A stretch of 64,000 bases of DNA, from the NCBI RefSeq assembly GCF_037645805.1, contig NZ_JBBEXE010000002.1, forward strand, positions 346,806 to 410,805, written 5' to 3'. Position numbers and translations under genes: made by a program. Each line of letters opens with the position of its first letter. Position 1 is the first letter of the stretch. The notes below the pieces were generated by a model. That model had not been told where the DNA came from. It worked only from the letters and a program-made list of their open reading frames with translations, and ran no database searches. This DNA is from Leptobacterium_A meishanense. Lineage in GTDB: Bacteria; Bacteroidota; Bacteroidia; Flavobacteriales; Flavobacteriaceae. Positions 35,938 through 42,225 of the stretch are shown one piece after another.

Positions 35938-36975
35938 TTAATTATTCCGTCCGTTACTTCTTCCCCGGCTTCCTCCTGAAGACCGGTTAGAGCCGCTACT
36001 AGGTCTTGAATAAGAAGGCCTTGAAAACCCGGAACTCCTACGTGAGCCCGAATTATTTCTGTAGGACCGATTATTGGAATTGTTCCTTTTGTAATTAGAA
36101 TTGTTCCTGTATGATCGTGAGCGGTTACCATCATTATTTCTGTATGAACGGTTGCCCCTATAGTAATTATTATTTCTTCGGCTACGGTTACTATTGATAC
36201 GTGAACTGTTATTGTAACCCCTTCGGTTAGAGTTTATCGTAGAATTTCGCCCTCTTCGGTAAATACCGTCATTACTTCTATAAAACCTATTGCTGCGGCT
36301 ATTTACACCACTTAAGTTACTTCTGTTGTAATAACCTCTACGACTGTTGGTGTAGGAGTAAGAGCGGTTTCTGTATGCATATGGGTAACCATACGCAAAT
36401 CCACCATAATATGGATATCCGTAGAAATTTCCATAGTAAGGTAATCCCCATAGGCCAAATCCTCCCCAAGGGCCAAACCCTCCCCAGGAACCATAGAAAT
36501 AAGGGTTTCCAAACCCGACATTCCACCCCCAGTAAGGATTGTTCCATCCCCAATACCAATTGTTCCAGTAACTTCCATAAAATCCGCCCCAACCATAATA
36601 AGGAGAGCTATATATGTTTATGGAAACACTACTTGGGTTTTCGCCCCATCCGGCATTTCCTGAACGGTACGCATAATCATAAGCTACATCAGTACTGTCA
36701 GGGGTACTAGTATATGAATCAACATCGGTAAAAACTTCTTCTTCTCCCAGTATTAATTCATAATCCTGCGCTTTTTGCCCAAAATAGTCTTCATAATAGG
36801 TAGGCTCTTCTTCCGGTTGCTCAGAAACACCATAATTGTAATACGGGTCTTCACCATAAACCCTATCATAATAAGAAGATTGCTGATAGGAACCACAAGA
36901 AACCAGTAAAAAGGTTAAAATGGGGATCAATAAAAATAATTTATACCGTTGAAGGAAGTTGGAAGTTTTCATCAT
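35938..36975 (-). CDS. low-complexity Gly/Tyr/Trp- and Asn/Ser/Arg-rich lipoprotein
   Basis: This 345-residue protein has a lipoprotein signal (FLLIPILTFLLVSC, Cys27) and three parts. An acidic Tyr-rich segment covers about 28-110. A Gly/Tyr/Trp/Phe/Asn-rich segment (about 115-205) contains tandem WGWNNPYWGWN-like units. A strongly basic Asn/Ser/Arg-rich tail (about 210-345) has repeated RSYRNN and SNRR units. I know no function; similar flavobacterial proteins are often given meaningless names. The charge split and aromatic-glycine core suggest a cell-surface adhesive or matrix-like protein, which is inference. Confidence 0.75.
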   Translation of the reverse strand: MMKTSNFLQRYKLFLLIPILTFLLVSCGSYQQSSYYDRVYGEDPYYNYGVSEQPEEEPTYYEDYFGQKAQDYELILGEEEVFTDVDSYTSTPDSTDVAYDYAYRSGNAGWGENPSSVSINIYSSPYYGWGGFYGSYWNNWYWGWNNPYWGWNVGFGNPYFYGSWGGFGPWGGFGLWGLPYYGNFYGYPYYGGFAYGYPYAYRNRSYSYTNSRRGYYNRSNLSGVNSRSNRFYRSNDGIYRRGRNSTINSNRRGYNNSSRINSNRSRRNNNYYRGNRSYRNNDGNRSRSYRNNSNYKRNNSNNRSYRNNSGSRRSSGFSRPSYSRPSSGSNRSSGGSRGRSNGRNN

Positions 36976-36987
36976 CGCAAAAATTTA

Positions 36988-37018
36988 TTGTTGTACATAG
37001 TAAAAATGGTTAGTTTTG
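36988..37018 (+). promoter_or_regulatory. Bacteroidota-type promoter for proS
   Basis: TTG at 36988-36990 (and a second TTG at 36991) lies 20 (17) bases from TAGTTTTG at 37011-37018. The proS ATG is at 37070. Confidence 0.6.
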
Positions 37019-37069
37019 CCAGACCATTTCTTCTAATAAAGATACAATATTTATGCCAAACTAAAAGTA

Positions 37070-38545
37070 ATGAGCAAGAAACTAACAACCAGAAATGAGG
37101 ATTATTCAAAATGGTACAATGAGTTGGTCGTAAAGGCTGATTTGGCTGAAAACTCAGGAGTAAGAGGCTGTATGGTGATAAAACCTTATGGTTATGCGAT
37201 CTGGGAAAAAATGCAGGCAGAATTAGACAGGATGTTCAAAGAAACGGGCCATGAAAATGCGTATTTTCCATTATTCATACCAAAATCGTACTTGAGTAAA
37301 GAGGCGGCCCATGTAGAAGGGTTTGCCAAAGAGTGCGCCGTAGTGACCCATTATCGGTTAAAAAATGCAGAAGACGGTAGCGGTATTGTAGTAGATCCTG
37401 AAGCGAAACTGGAAGAAGAACTTATTGTGCGTCCAACCTCTGAAACGATTATTTGGGACACGTACCGGAAATGGATCCAATCCTACCGGGACCTTCCTAT
37501 CTTGGTGAACCAATGGGCCAATGTGGTACGATGGGAAATGCGTACCCGGTTGTTTTTACGTACTGCAGAGTTTTTATGGCAGGAAGGACATACTGCGCAT
37601 GCAACCCGTGAAGAAGCGATAGCAGAAGCGGAACAGATGATGCATGTATATGCCGATTTTGCTGAAAATTATATGGGCATGCCTGTAATAAAAGGGGTGA
37701 AAAGTGAAAGCGAACGATTTGCCGGAGCAGAAGAAACCTATTGTATTGAAGCTTTGATGCAGGACGGAAAGGCACTTCAGGCAGGGACTTCACATTTTTT
37801 AGGGCAAAATTTTGCCAAAGCCTTTGATGTGAAATTTACAACCAAAGAAGGGCAACAGGAGTATGTTTGGGCAACTTCATGGGGTGTTTCTACACGTTTA
37901 ATGGGTGCTTTGGTAATGACACATAGTGATGACAACGGATTAGTGCTGCCCCCAAAACTGGCCCCTATACAGGTGGTCATTGTGCCTATTTACAAAGGGG
38001 AAGAACAACTCACCTTGATTTCTGAACGGGTACATCCTTTGGTAAAAGCATTACGTGCAAAAGGTATTTCTGTAAAATATGATGACCGTGATACCCAAAA
38101 ACCCGGATGGAAATTCAATGAATATGAACTAAAAGGGGTTCCTGTACGATTGGCCATTGGCCAGCGCGACATGGAAAACGGTACCTATGAGATAGCCCGT
38201 CGTGACACCTTGCATAAAGAGTTGGTTGCAGAAGCCGATGTTGTGAAAAAAGTAGAGAGTTTGTTGGAAGAGATTCAGGCCAATATATATAATAAAGCTT
38301 TAAAACACAGAGAAGCACATATTACCGAGGTGAACAGTTTTGAGGAATTCAAGCAGGTCTTGGAATCTAAAGGCGGGTTCTTGTCTGCCCATTGGGACGG
38401 GACCCCGGAAACAGAGGAAAAGATAAAAGAGCTTACCAAAGCCACGATACGTTGCATCCTTTTAGATGGTAAAAAAGAGGAAGGTGTTTGCGTGTATAGC
38501 GGAAAGCTTTCATCACAACGAGTGCTATTTGCCAAGGCGTATTAG
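37070..38545 (+). CDS. proS: prolyl-tRNA synthetase (archaeal/eukaryotic type)
   Basis: This 491-residue class II synthetase charges tRNA-Pro. It is the short archaeal/eukaryotic-like ProS without the editing domain found in E. coli. VRPTSETIIWDTYRKWI is the motif 2 region, WANVVRWEMRTRLFLRTAEFLWQEGHTAH is diagnostic (a run broken here as WQEGHTAH), SWGVSTRLMGALVMTHSDDNG is motif 3, and the C-terminal CVYSGKLSSQ is conserved. It has its own promoter and lies 83 bp upstream of the tRNA-Glu array. Confidence 0.95.
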   Translation: MSKKLTTRNEDYSKWYNELVVKADLAENSGVRGCMVIKPYGYAIWEKMQAELDRMFKETGHENAYFPLFIPKSYLSKEAAHVEGFAKECAVVTHYRLKNAEDGSGIVVDPEAKLEEELIVRPTSETIIWDTYRKWIQSYRDLPILVNQWANVVRWEMRTRLFLRTAEFLWQEGHTAHATREEAIAEAEQMMHVYADFAENYMGMPVIKGVKSESERFAGAEETYCIEALMQDGKALQAGTSHFLGQNFAKAFDVKFTTKEGQQEYVWATSWGVSTRLMGALVMTHSDDNGLVLPPKLAPIQVVIVPIYKGEEQLTLISERVHPLVKALRAKGISVKYDDRDTQKPGWKFNEYELKGVPVRLAIGQRDMENGTYEIARRDTLHKELVAEADVVKKVESLLEEIQANIYNKALKHREAHITEVNSFEEFKQVLESKGGFLSAHWDGTPETEEKIKELTKATIRCILLDGKKEEGVCVYSGKLSSQRVLFAKAY

Positions 38546-38576
38546 CGCATGAGTTTTAAAAAATGTTTTACAGCTA

Positions 38577-38606
38577 TTGTATCATTTAAAAATAGTTGTA
38601 TTTTTG
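38577..38606 (+). promoter_or_regulatory. promoter of the tRNA-Glu array
   Basis: TTG at 38577-38579, a 19-base gap, then TATTTTTG at 38599-38606 matches the Bacteroidota consensus exactly. The first tRNA begins 22 bases later. Confidence 0.65.
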
Positions 38607-38628
38607 CATCCGCGTAAGCGAAAAGCAT

Positions 38629-38700
38629 GGCCCGTTCGTCTAGGGGTTAGGACGCCAGGTTTTCATCCTGGTAACAGGGGTTCGATTCCCCTACGGGCTA
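38629..38700 (+). tRNA. tRNA-Glu (UUC), copy 1
   Basis: A 72-base cloverleaf. Anticodon TTC lies in the loop of CCAGG...CCTGG. The T arm is AGGGG-TTCGATT-CCCCT. The acceptor GGCCCGT pairs with ACGGGCT (G1-U72 wobble, C3-G70), discriminator A. CCA is not encoded. Confidence 0.96.
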
Positions 38701-38712
38701 CTAAAATAAACC

Positions 38713-38784
38713 GGTCCGTTCGTCTAGGGGTTAGGACGCCAGGTTTTCATCCTGGTAACAGGGGTTCGATTCCCCTACGGGCTA
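38713..38784 (+). tRNA. tRNA-Glu (UUC), copy 2
   Basis: Identical to copy 1 apart from the acceptor 5' strand GGTCCGT. Against ACGGGCT this makes a U3-G70 wobble. It starts exactly 84 bases after copy 1, with a 12-base spacer CTAAAATAAACC. Confidence 0.95.
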
Positions 38785-38796
38785 CTAAAATAAACC

Positions 38797-38868
38797 GGTC
38801 CGTTCGTCTAGGGGTTAGGACGCCAGGTTTTCATCCTGGTAACAGGGGTTCGATTCCCCTACGGGCTA
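38797..38868 (+). tRNA. tRNA-Glu (UUC), copy 3
   Basis: Identical to copy 2, including the U3-G70 wobble, and again 84 bases on with the same spacer. Confidence 0.95.
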
Positions 38869-38880
38869 CTAAAATAAACC

Positions 38881-38952
38881 GGTCCGTTCGTCTAGGGGTT
38901 AGGACGCCAGGTTTTCATCCTGGTAACAGGGGTTCGATTCCCCTACGGACTA
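38881..38952 (+). tRNA. tRNA-Glu (UUC), copy 4
   Basis: The same body with acceptor GGTCCGT pairing with ACGGACT, so position 3-70 is a Watson-Crick U-A pair. It is the last of four copies at 84-base intervals, followed by rpsT 54 bases later. Confidence 0.96.
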
Positions 38953-39006
38953 CGAAAACAATTTTTAGAAGAGCGATAGTATTCGCAGAACAAACAAAGA
39001 AGAAAA

Positions 39007-39261
39007 ATGGCAAATCACAAGTCAGCGTTAAAAAGGATTAGAAGTAACGAATCAAAACGTTTGCGAAACAAATACCAACACAAAACCACTCGTAATGCGA
39101 TTAAAAAACTGCGCACTATAGAGAAGGCCAAAGAAGCGACTACATTGTTCCCAACGGTAGTATCGATGATTGACAAGTTGGCAAAACGCAACGTTATCCA
39201 TAAAAATAAAGCAGCAAACTTAAAGAGCAGCCTTGCTAAGCATGTGGCTTCTTTGGGATAA
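39007..39261 (+). CDS. rpsT: 30S ribosomal protein S20
   Basis: This 84-residue, Lys/Arg-rich S20 starts MANHKSALKRIRSNESKRLRN and contains KTTRNAIKKLR and the C-terminal HKNKAANLKSSLAKHV, all typical. It binds 16S rRNA in the small subunit. It lies 54 bp after the fourth tRNA-Glu gene on the same strand, so it may be read from the tRNA promoter as well as any own start. A stem-loop terminator follows at 39289. Confidence 0.97.
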   Translation: MANHKSALKRIRSNESKRLRNKYQHKTTRNAIKKLRTIEKAKEATTLFPTVVSMIDKLAKRNVIHKNKAANLKSSLAKHVASLG

Positions 39262-39288
39262 ACTGTATATATTATAACACTTAAAGCC

Positions 39289-39315
39289 ATGCCTCACGTT
39301 TCGTGGGGCATTTTT
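39289..39315 (+). terminator. rho-independent terminator after rpsT
   Basis: ATGCCTCACG (39289-39298) pairs with CGTGGGGCAT (39302-39311) with one T-G wobble and a 3-base loop, followed by T residues. It touches the 3' end of the convergent LETM1-related gene. Confidence 0.8.
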
Positions 39316-40519
39316 ATGTATCAGGGCCTTTAGAAACCCTGTTGTCATCAAAAGCAGAAGGAAGCAGTTTTGGAATGAACTTCACAAAGATGGGAAGCAG
39401 GACAGCCCCACCGGGCAAAGCAAAAATGGCCAGGGAAGGAATGCTTTTACAAACATCCAACAACTGTTCCCGCACTTTTCGTTTTTCGGTTTCAGAGAGT
39501 TCTTTATGTGTTGATTTTGTAAGCAATACCACCAACTCCTTACTTTCTAACAACTCCTTGGTCAACCGTTTTCTATTTCTCAGAATGAGTTTGCTGACTG
39601 TTTTACCTGCTTGCTCATAAAAGTTTTTTACAGGATTGGATGAATTAAAAAACGCAATAGATTCTTTATGCGCTTCAATAAAAGTATGGGTATATGTGGC
39701 TGCTTCCGATACATACGGGGAAGGAAGCTGTAACCGGTTGCCCAGGCCATGCAAAAAATGATGCTCATTTGTATCCAGTTGAATATCGTCCCAGATGGCC
39801 ATGGTAGCTAAATCGAGAAAGTAATATTTTTCTAGCAAGTAAGTATAGTTTCCAAAACAATCCTCTTTACCTTTAAAAATATTGAAAGATGTAATTTCAT
39901 GGTAACGTAAGGAGGATTCTACCAACCGGATGAGCAATTCATCATAGTCCGATTTTTTTTCTTTTGAGCTTAGGGCCTTTAAGATTGTATTGGTCAATAC
40001 AATTTCAGTGTTTTTTACGTACACCTCACAATTTTTATCCCCTCTCAGGTAGTGAATAAAAGCCAATATATCTACAAAAAGCAGCACATTGGTAACGATG
40101 TTCCCAAAGTATTTTGTGAAGATATTGGTATTGCCCCGCACACGTGTATCAATCACTTTTTCTAGCTGTGCGACACCATGTTTTCCAATAATGATCTTGT
40201 CCAGAAAGGAGAAATTCCGTGCTTTTAGGCATTGATAAAAGCTTAAAATGTGATCAATGGCACGTTTGGTGTCCTTATTTTTGGTTTCTGACTGATAAAA
40301 GAACAAAAGGGAAGTAAATAGATTGACTTTAGCCATTTCCCTCTCTGTGAGGGTGTTTTCCGATTGCACGTCAAAAACAGTGGCAACATTGGTACCATAC
40401 ACAAACCCTGTTTCCCTGAGCCGGAGGTAAAACGCAGTATCTGTAGTATTGTTAAAAAAAGGCTCGTTTTCTAACAATGATAACGCTTTCTTGATCCATC
40501 CGGAGGCTGAAGGGTTCAT
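39314..40519 (-). CDS. LETM1-related protein
   Basis: A protein of 401 residues is predicted from the ATG at 40519. An in-frame TTG at 40561 would add 14 unlikely residues. The C-terminal portion (ELSETEKRKVREQLLDVCKS, then LAIFALPGGAVLLPIFVKF, then PKLLPSAFDD) matches the LETM1 hydrophobic segment and basic/acidic flanks known from mitochondrial LETM1. Bacteroidota homologues are sometimes called LETM1-related biofilm-associated proteins. The long N-terminal helical domain is uncharacterised. One membrane segment is predicted near the C-terminus. Ion exchange is known only for the mitochondrial protein and is not shown here. Confidence 0.75.
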   Translation of the reverse strand: MNPSASGWIKKALSLLENEPFFNNTTDTAFYLRLRETGFVYGTNVATVFDVQSENTLTEREMAKVNLFTSLLFFYQSETKNKDTKRAIDHILSFYQCLKARNFSFLDKIIIGKHGVAQLEKVIDTRVRGNTNIFTKYFGNIVTNVLLFVDILAFIHYLRGDKNCEVYVKNTEIVLTNTILKALSSKEKKSDYDELLIRLVESSLRYHEITSFNIFKGKEDCFGNYTYLLEKYYFLDLATMAIWDDIQLDTNEHHFLHGLGNRLQLPSPYVSEAATYTHTFIEAHKESIAFFNSSNPVKNFYEQAGKTVSKLILRNRKRLTKELLESKELVVLLTKSTHKELSETEKRKVREQLLDVCKSIPSLAIFALPGGAVLLPIFVKFIPKLLPSAFDDNRVSKGPDT

Positions 40520-40578
40520 ACCTTGAATTTTTAAATAAAAGTAAACAAAAAAGCCACTCAAAAAGATTTTGAATTCAG

Positions 40579-40689
40579 GTCATTTCGAATCCCCGGTAGT
40601 TGCCGGGATGAGAAATCTAGGCTTTTAATAATCAGATTGCTAAAATTAGATAAGATTTCTCTCCCGATAGGTATCGGAATCGAAATGAC
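40579..40689. repeat. composite palindromic element, family A copy 1
   Basis: The left module starts GTCATTTCGAATCCCCGG and includes a CCCGG/CCGGG-type hairpin and GAGAAATCT. The right module (40653-40689) is its inverted copy, AGATTTCTCTCCCGATA to ATCGAAATGAC. The whole is a two-module inverted pair in the gap between the LETM1-related and superoxide dismutase genes. It matches 44582-44685 in structure. Confidence 0.8.
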
Positions 40690-40724
40690 ACTTTTAGGTA
40701 GCTTCTTTTTTTAAAGGATGTTTA

Positions 40725-41294
40725 TTACTGAATAATGCCACCACAGCTTACACGTCCGCCGGCAGCTCCGGTAGGTTGTGTTACATAATCATCCACCCCT
40801 TGGTGCACAATAATTGCTCTTCCAAGAATGTCTTTGGTTTCATCGCCACACCCTATGCACCATTCGTCCGTGGTCATGGTAATGCTGCCATTTCCATTGG
40901 CATCGGCCGTAAAGTTCCCGATATCGCCTTTGTGGTAGCCTTCTGCAGCACCCCATTTCCCGTGTGGCACAAATGTAGGGTTCCAATGGCCCCCGGTCGA
41001 TTTCCCGTCAGGGGAGGAGCAGTCTGCTTTTTCATGGATGTGAATGGCGTGTTCGCCTTCGGTAAGTCCTGTTAAAGTGGCCGTCATGGTCACTTTTCCG
41101 TTTTCTTCACTAAAGGTTACTTCTCCGGCGGCAGTACTTTCGCTTTTGGGTTCCAGGGCGAATTTTAGGGTGGTTACTTCTATAACTTCTGTTATTTCTT
41201 TTTTAACAGGATCTGTTTTCTTTTCCGTTTTTTTACAACTGATGGCTGCTGAAAGGAGAACGGCAGCGAGTATGAATAGGCACTTTTTTGACAT
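40725..41294 (-). CDS. sodC: Cu/Zn superoxide dismutase lipoprotein
   Basis: This 189-residue periplasmic Cu/Zn superoxide dismutase has a lipoprotein signal (FILAAVLLSAAISC). The metal ligands are visible: HAIHIHEKADC (copper His), GGHWNP and YHKGDIGNF (bridging and zinc His), and AIIVHQGVDD (copper His). The disulfide Cys pair is ADC...RVSCGG. A short insertion DEWCIGCGDETKD precedes the last His and contains two extra cysteines. It stands alone between a palindromic repeat and the toxin-antitoxin pair. Confidence 0.93.
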   Translation of the reverse strand: MSKKCLFILAAVLLSAAISCKKTEKKTDPVKKEITEVIEVTTLKFALEPKSESTAAGEVTFSEENGKVTMTATLTGLTEGEHAIHIHEKADCSSPDGKSTGGHWNPTFVPHGKWGAAEGYHKGDIGNFTADANGNGSITMTTDEWCIGCGDETKDILGRAIIVHQGVDDYVTQPTGAAGGRVSCGGIIQ

Positions 41295-41409
41295 AAAAAT
41301 ATCGATTATAATTTATACGTAGTTTTACGTAAAGGTACTGAAATTGCTTTTGGTAAAAAGGGAGTATGTGCCAGATAATTTTTGAAATTGTAACGTGACA
41401 TGGCATTAT

Positions 41410-41700
41410 TTATACTTCGATGGATATTTTTACCTTTCCGCCCAGGCCTTTTTCAACGATGTCATAGAGAGTTTTCAATGTAAGGTTGCTCCCATTGTTC
41501 TCCACCCTCGAAATATAGGTGCGTTTTTTATCCACAAGGTCGCCCAGTTGTTCTTGGGTGAGGTTTTTTTCTTCCCGTGCTTTGCGAAGTAAAAGCCCAA
41601 TCTTGAACGATTCAAATTCCCTTTCAAGGCCATCCCTGCGCCCTGTACCTTTTTTTCCGTAAACTTCATCCTTTATATCACTCCAATCTTTTGTTTTCAT
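41410..41700 (-). CDS. XRE-family antitoxin (HigA-like)
   Basis: A protein of 96 residues is predicted from the ATG at 41700. An in-frame TTG at 41721 is possible but less likely. The Xre-type helix-turn-helix LRKAREEKNLTQEQLGDLVD with RTYISRVENNGSN covers about residues 40-80, and the C-terminus KTLYDIVEKGLGGKVKI ends in a short strand. It overlaps the upstream toxin gene by 23 bp, giving the toxin-first order of HigBA systems. It should bind the toxin and the palindrome at 42060-42075. Confidence 0.87.
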   Translation of the reverse strand: MKTKDWSDIKDEVYGKKGTGRRDGLEREFESFKIGLLLRKAREEKNLTQEQLGDLVDKKRTYISRVENNGSNLTLKTLYDIVEKGLGGKVKISIEV

Positions 41701-42052
41701 ATGATGTATTTTTTTCTTCAAAATATTCTGCCATTAACCGGGCAGCTTTATTAATCTCTTTCTGAGGTGTCTTTTGTGTTTTTTTGGTAAACCCGTTCAG
41801 TAAGATAACCAGTTTTCCTTTGTCAAAAAAACAGAAGACCCGCCAAATATTTGAGGCCAGTTGAATACGGGCTTCAAAAAGCCCGTTAGTTCCTGTAATT
41901 GATTTTAAATATGTTTTTGGAACGTGTTCATAGGTTTCAATGATTTCAATTACTTTAAATATTTTGTCCTGAACCTTTGTGGGTTGCGCCAAAAGGAATT
42001 CTTTAAAAAAATGCTTGTACGCAATTACTTTCCTAACTTTTTTAGCTGTCAT
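41678..42052 (-). CDS. RelE/HigB-like toxin
   Basis: This 124-residue protein has a RelE/ParE-superfamily pattern: GTNGLFEARIQLASNIWRVF, then CFFDKGKLVILLNGFTKKTQK with the conserved basic residues and the KxxxxPxxEI tail (TPQKEINKAARLMAEYF). HigB-type toxins are ribosome-dependent mRNA nucleases. It is first in the operon, before the Xre antitoxin, with a promoter whose -7 element ends only 2 bases before the ATG. That suggests a leaderless or nearly leaderless mRNA. Confidence 0.87.
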   Translation of the reverse strand: MTAKKVRKVIAYKHFFKEFLLAQPTKVQDKIFKVIEIIETYEHVPKTYLKSITGTNGLFEARIQLASNIWRVFCFFDKGKLVILLNGFTKKTQKTPQKEINKAARLMAEYFEEKNTSYENKRLE

Positions 42053-42054
42053 TT

Positions 42055-42085
42055 CAAAGGTAACTTAAAAGTTACTTTTTTGCAA
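42055..42085 (-). promoter_or_regulatory. promoter of the toxin-antitoxin operon
   Basis: On the minus strand, TTG (42085-42083), a 20-base gap, then TACCTTTG (42062-42055) fits the Bacteroidota consensus. The operator palindrome 42060-42075 overlaps it. Confidence 0.6.
42060..42075. promoter_or_regulatory. candidate autoregulatory operator
   Basis: GTAACTT-AA-AAGTTAC is a palindrome with 7-bp arms inside the toxin promoter, overlapping the -7 element. This is the position expected for repression by the Xre antitoxin. Confidence 0.6.
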
Positions 42086-42225
42086 GTTTTAATTAAATAA
42101 TATGTCATATAAGTGGGCATATTGGAGGGCTAGGGTATGTTTTTAATTTATGGTTGTTGCCGGTATACGTTGTGCGTTTGTGTTAGCGGTGGCATGGATT
42201 GTAAATGTACACTAGTGGGTTTATT

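Larger units (their letters stand above)
38629..38952 (+). repeat. tandem array of four tRNA-Glu units, 84-bp period
   Basis: Copies start at 38629, 38713, 38797 and 38881 with identical 12-base spacers. Differences are limited to the acceptor stem (positions 3 and 70) and show a gradient C-G, U-G, U-G, U-A. Confidence 0.95.

Noticed and set aside
36312..36710. Several long frames opposite or out of phase with the low-complexity lipoprotein
   Set aside because: They arise from the biased, repeated codons of that gene and have no start or domain evidence.
38629..38952. CRISPR-like direct repeats
   Set aside because: Each unit folds as a complete tRNA and the spacers are identical, so it is a tRNA array.
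38577..39041. A 154-codon plus-strand frame with an internal repeated peptide
   Set aside because: It is the translation of the four tRNA-Glu genes and spacers; the 84-base period is divisible by three, which keeps the frame open.
42140..42200. Integron attC-like site behind the ATPase gene
   Set aside because: Short pieces resemble recombination-site cores, but no paired core sites or foldable arms could be aligned, and no integrase is visible.
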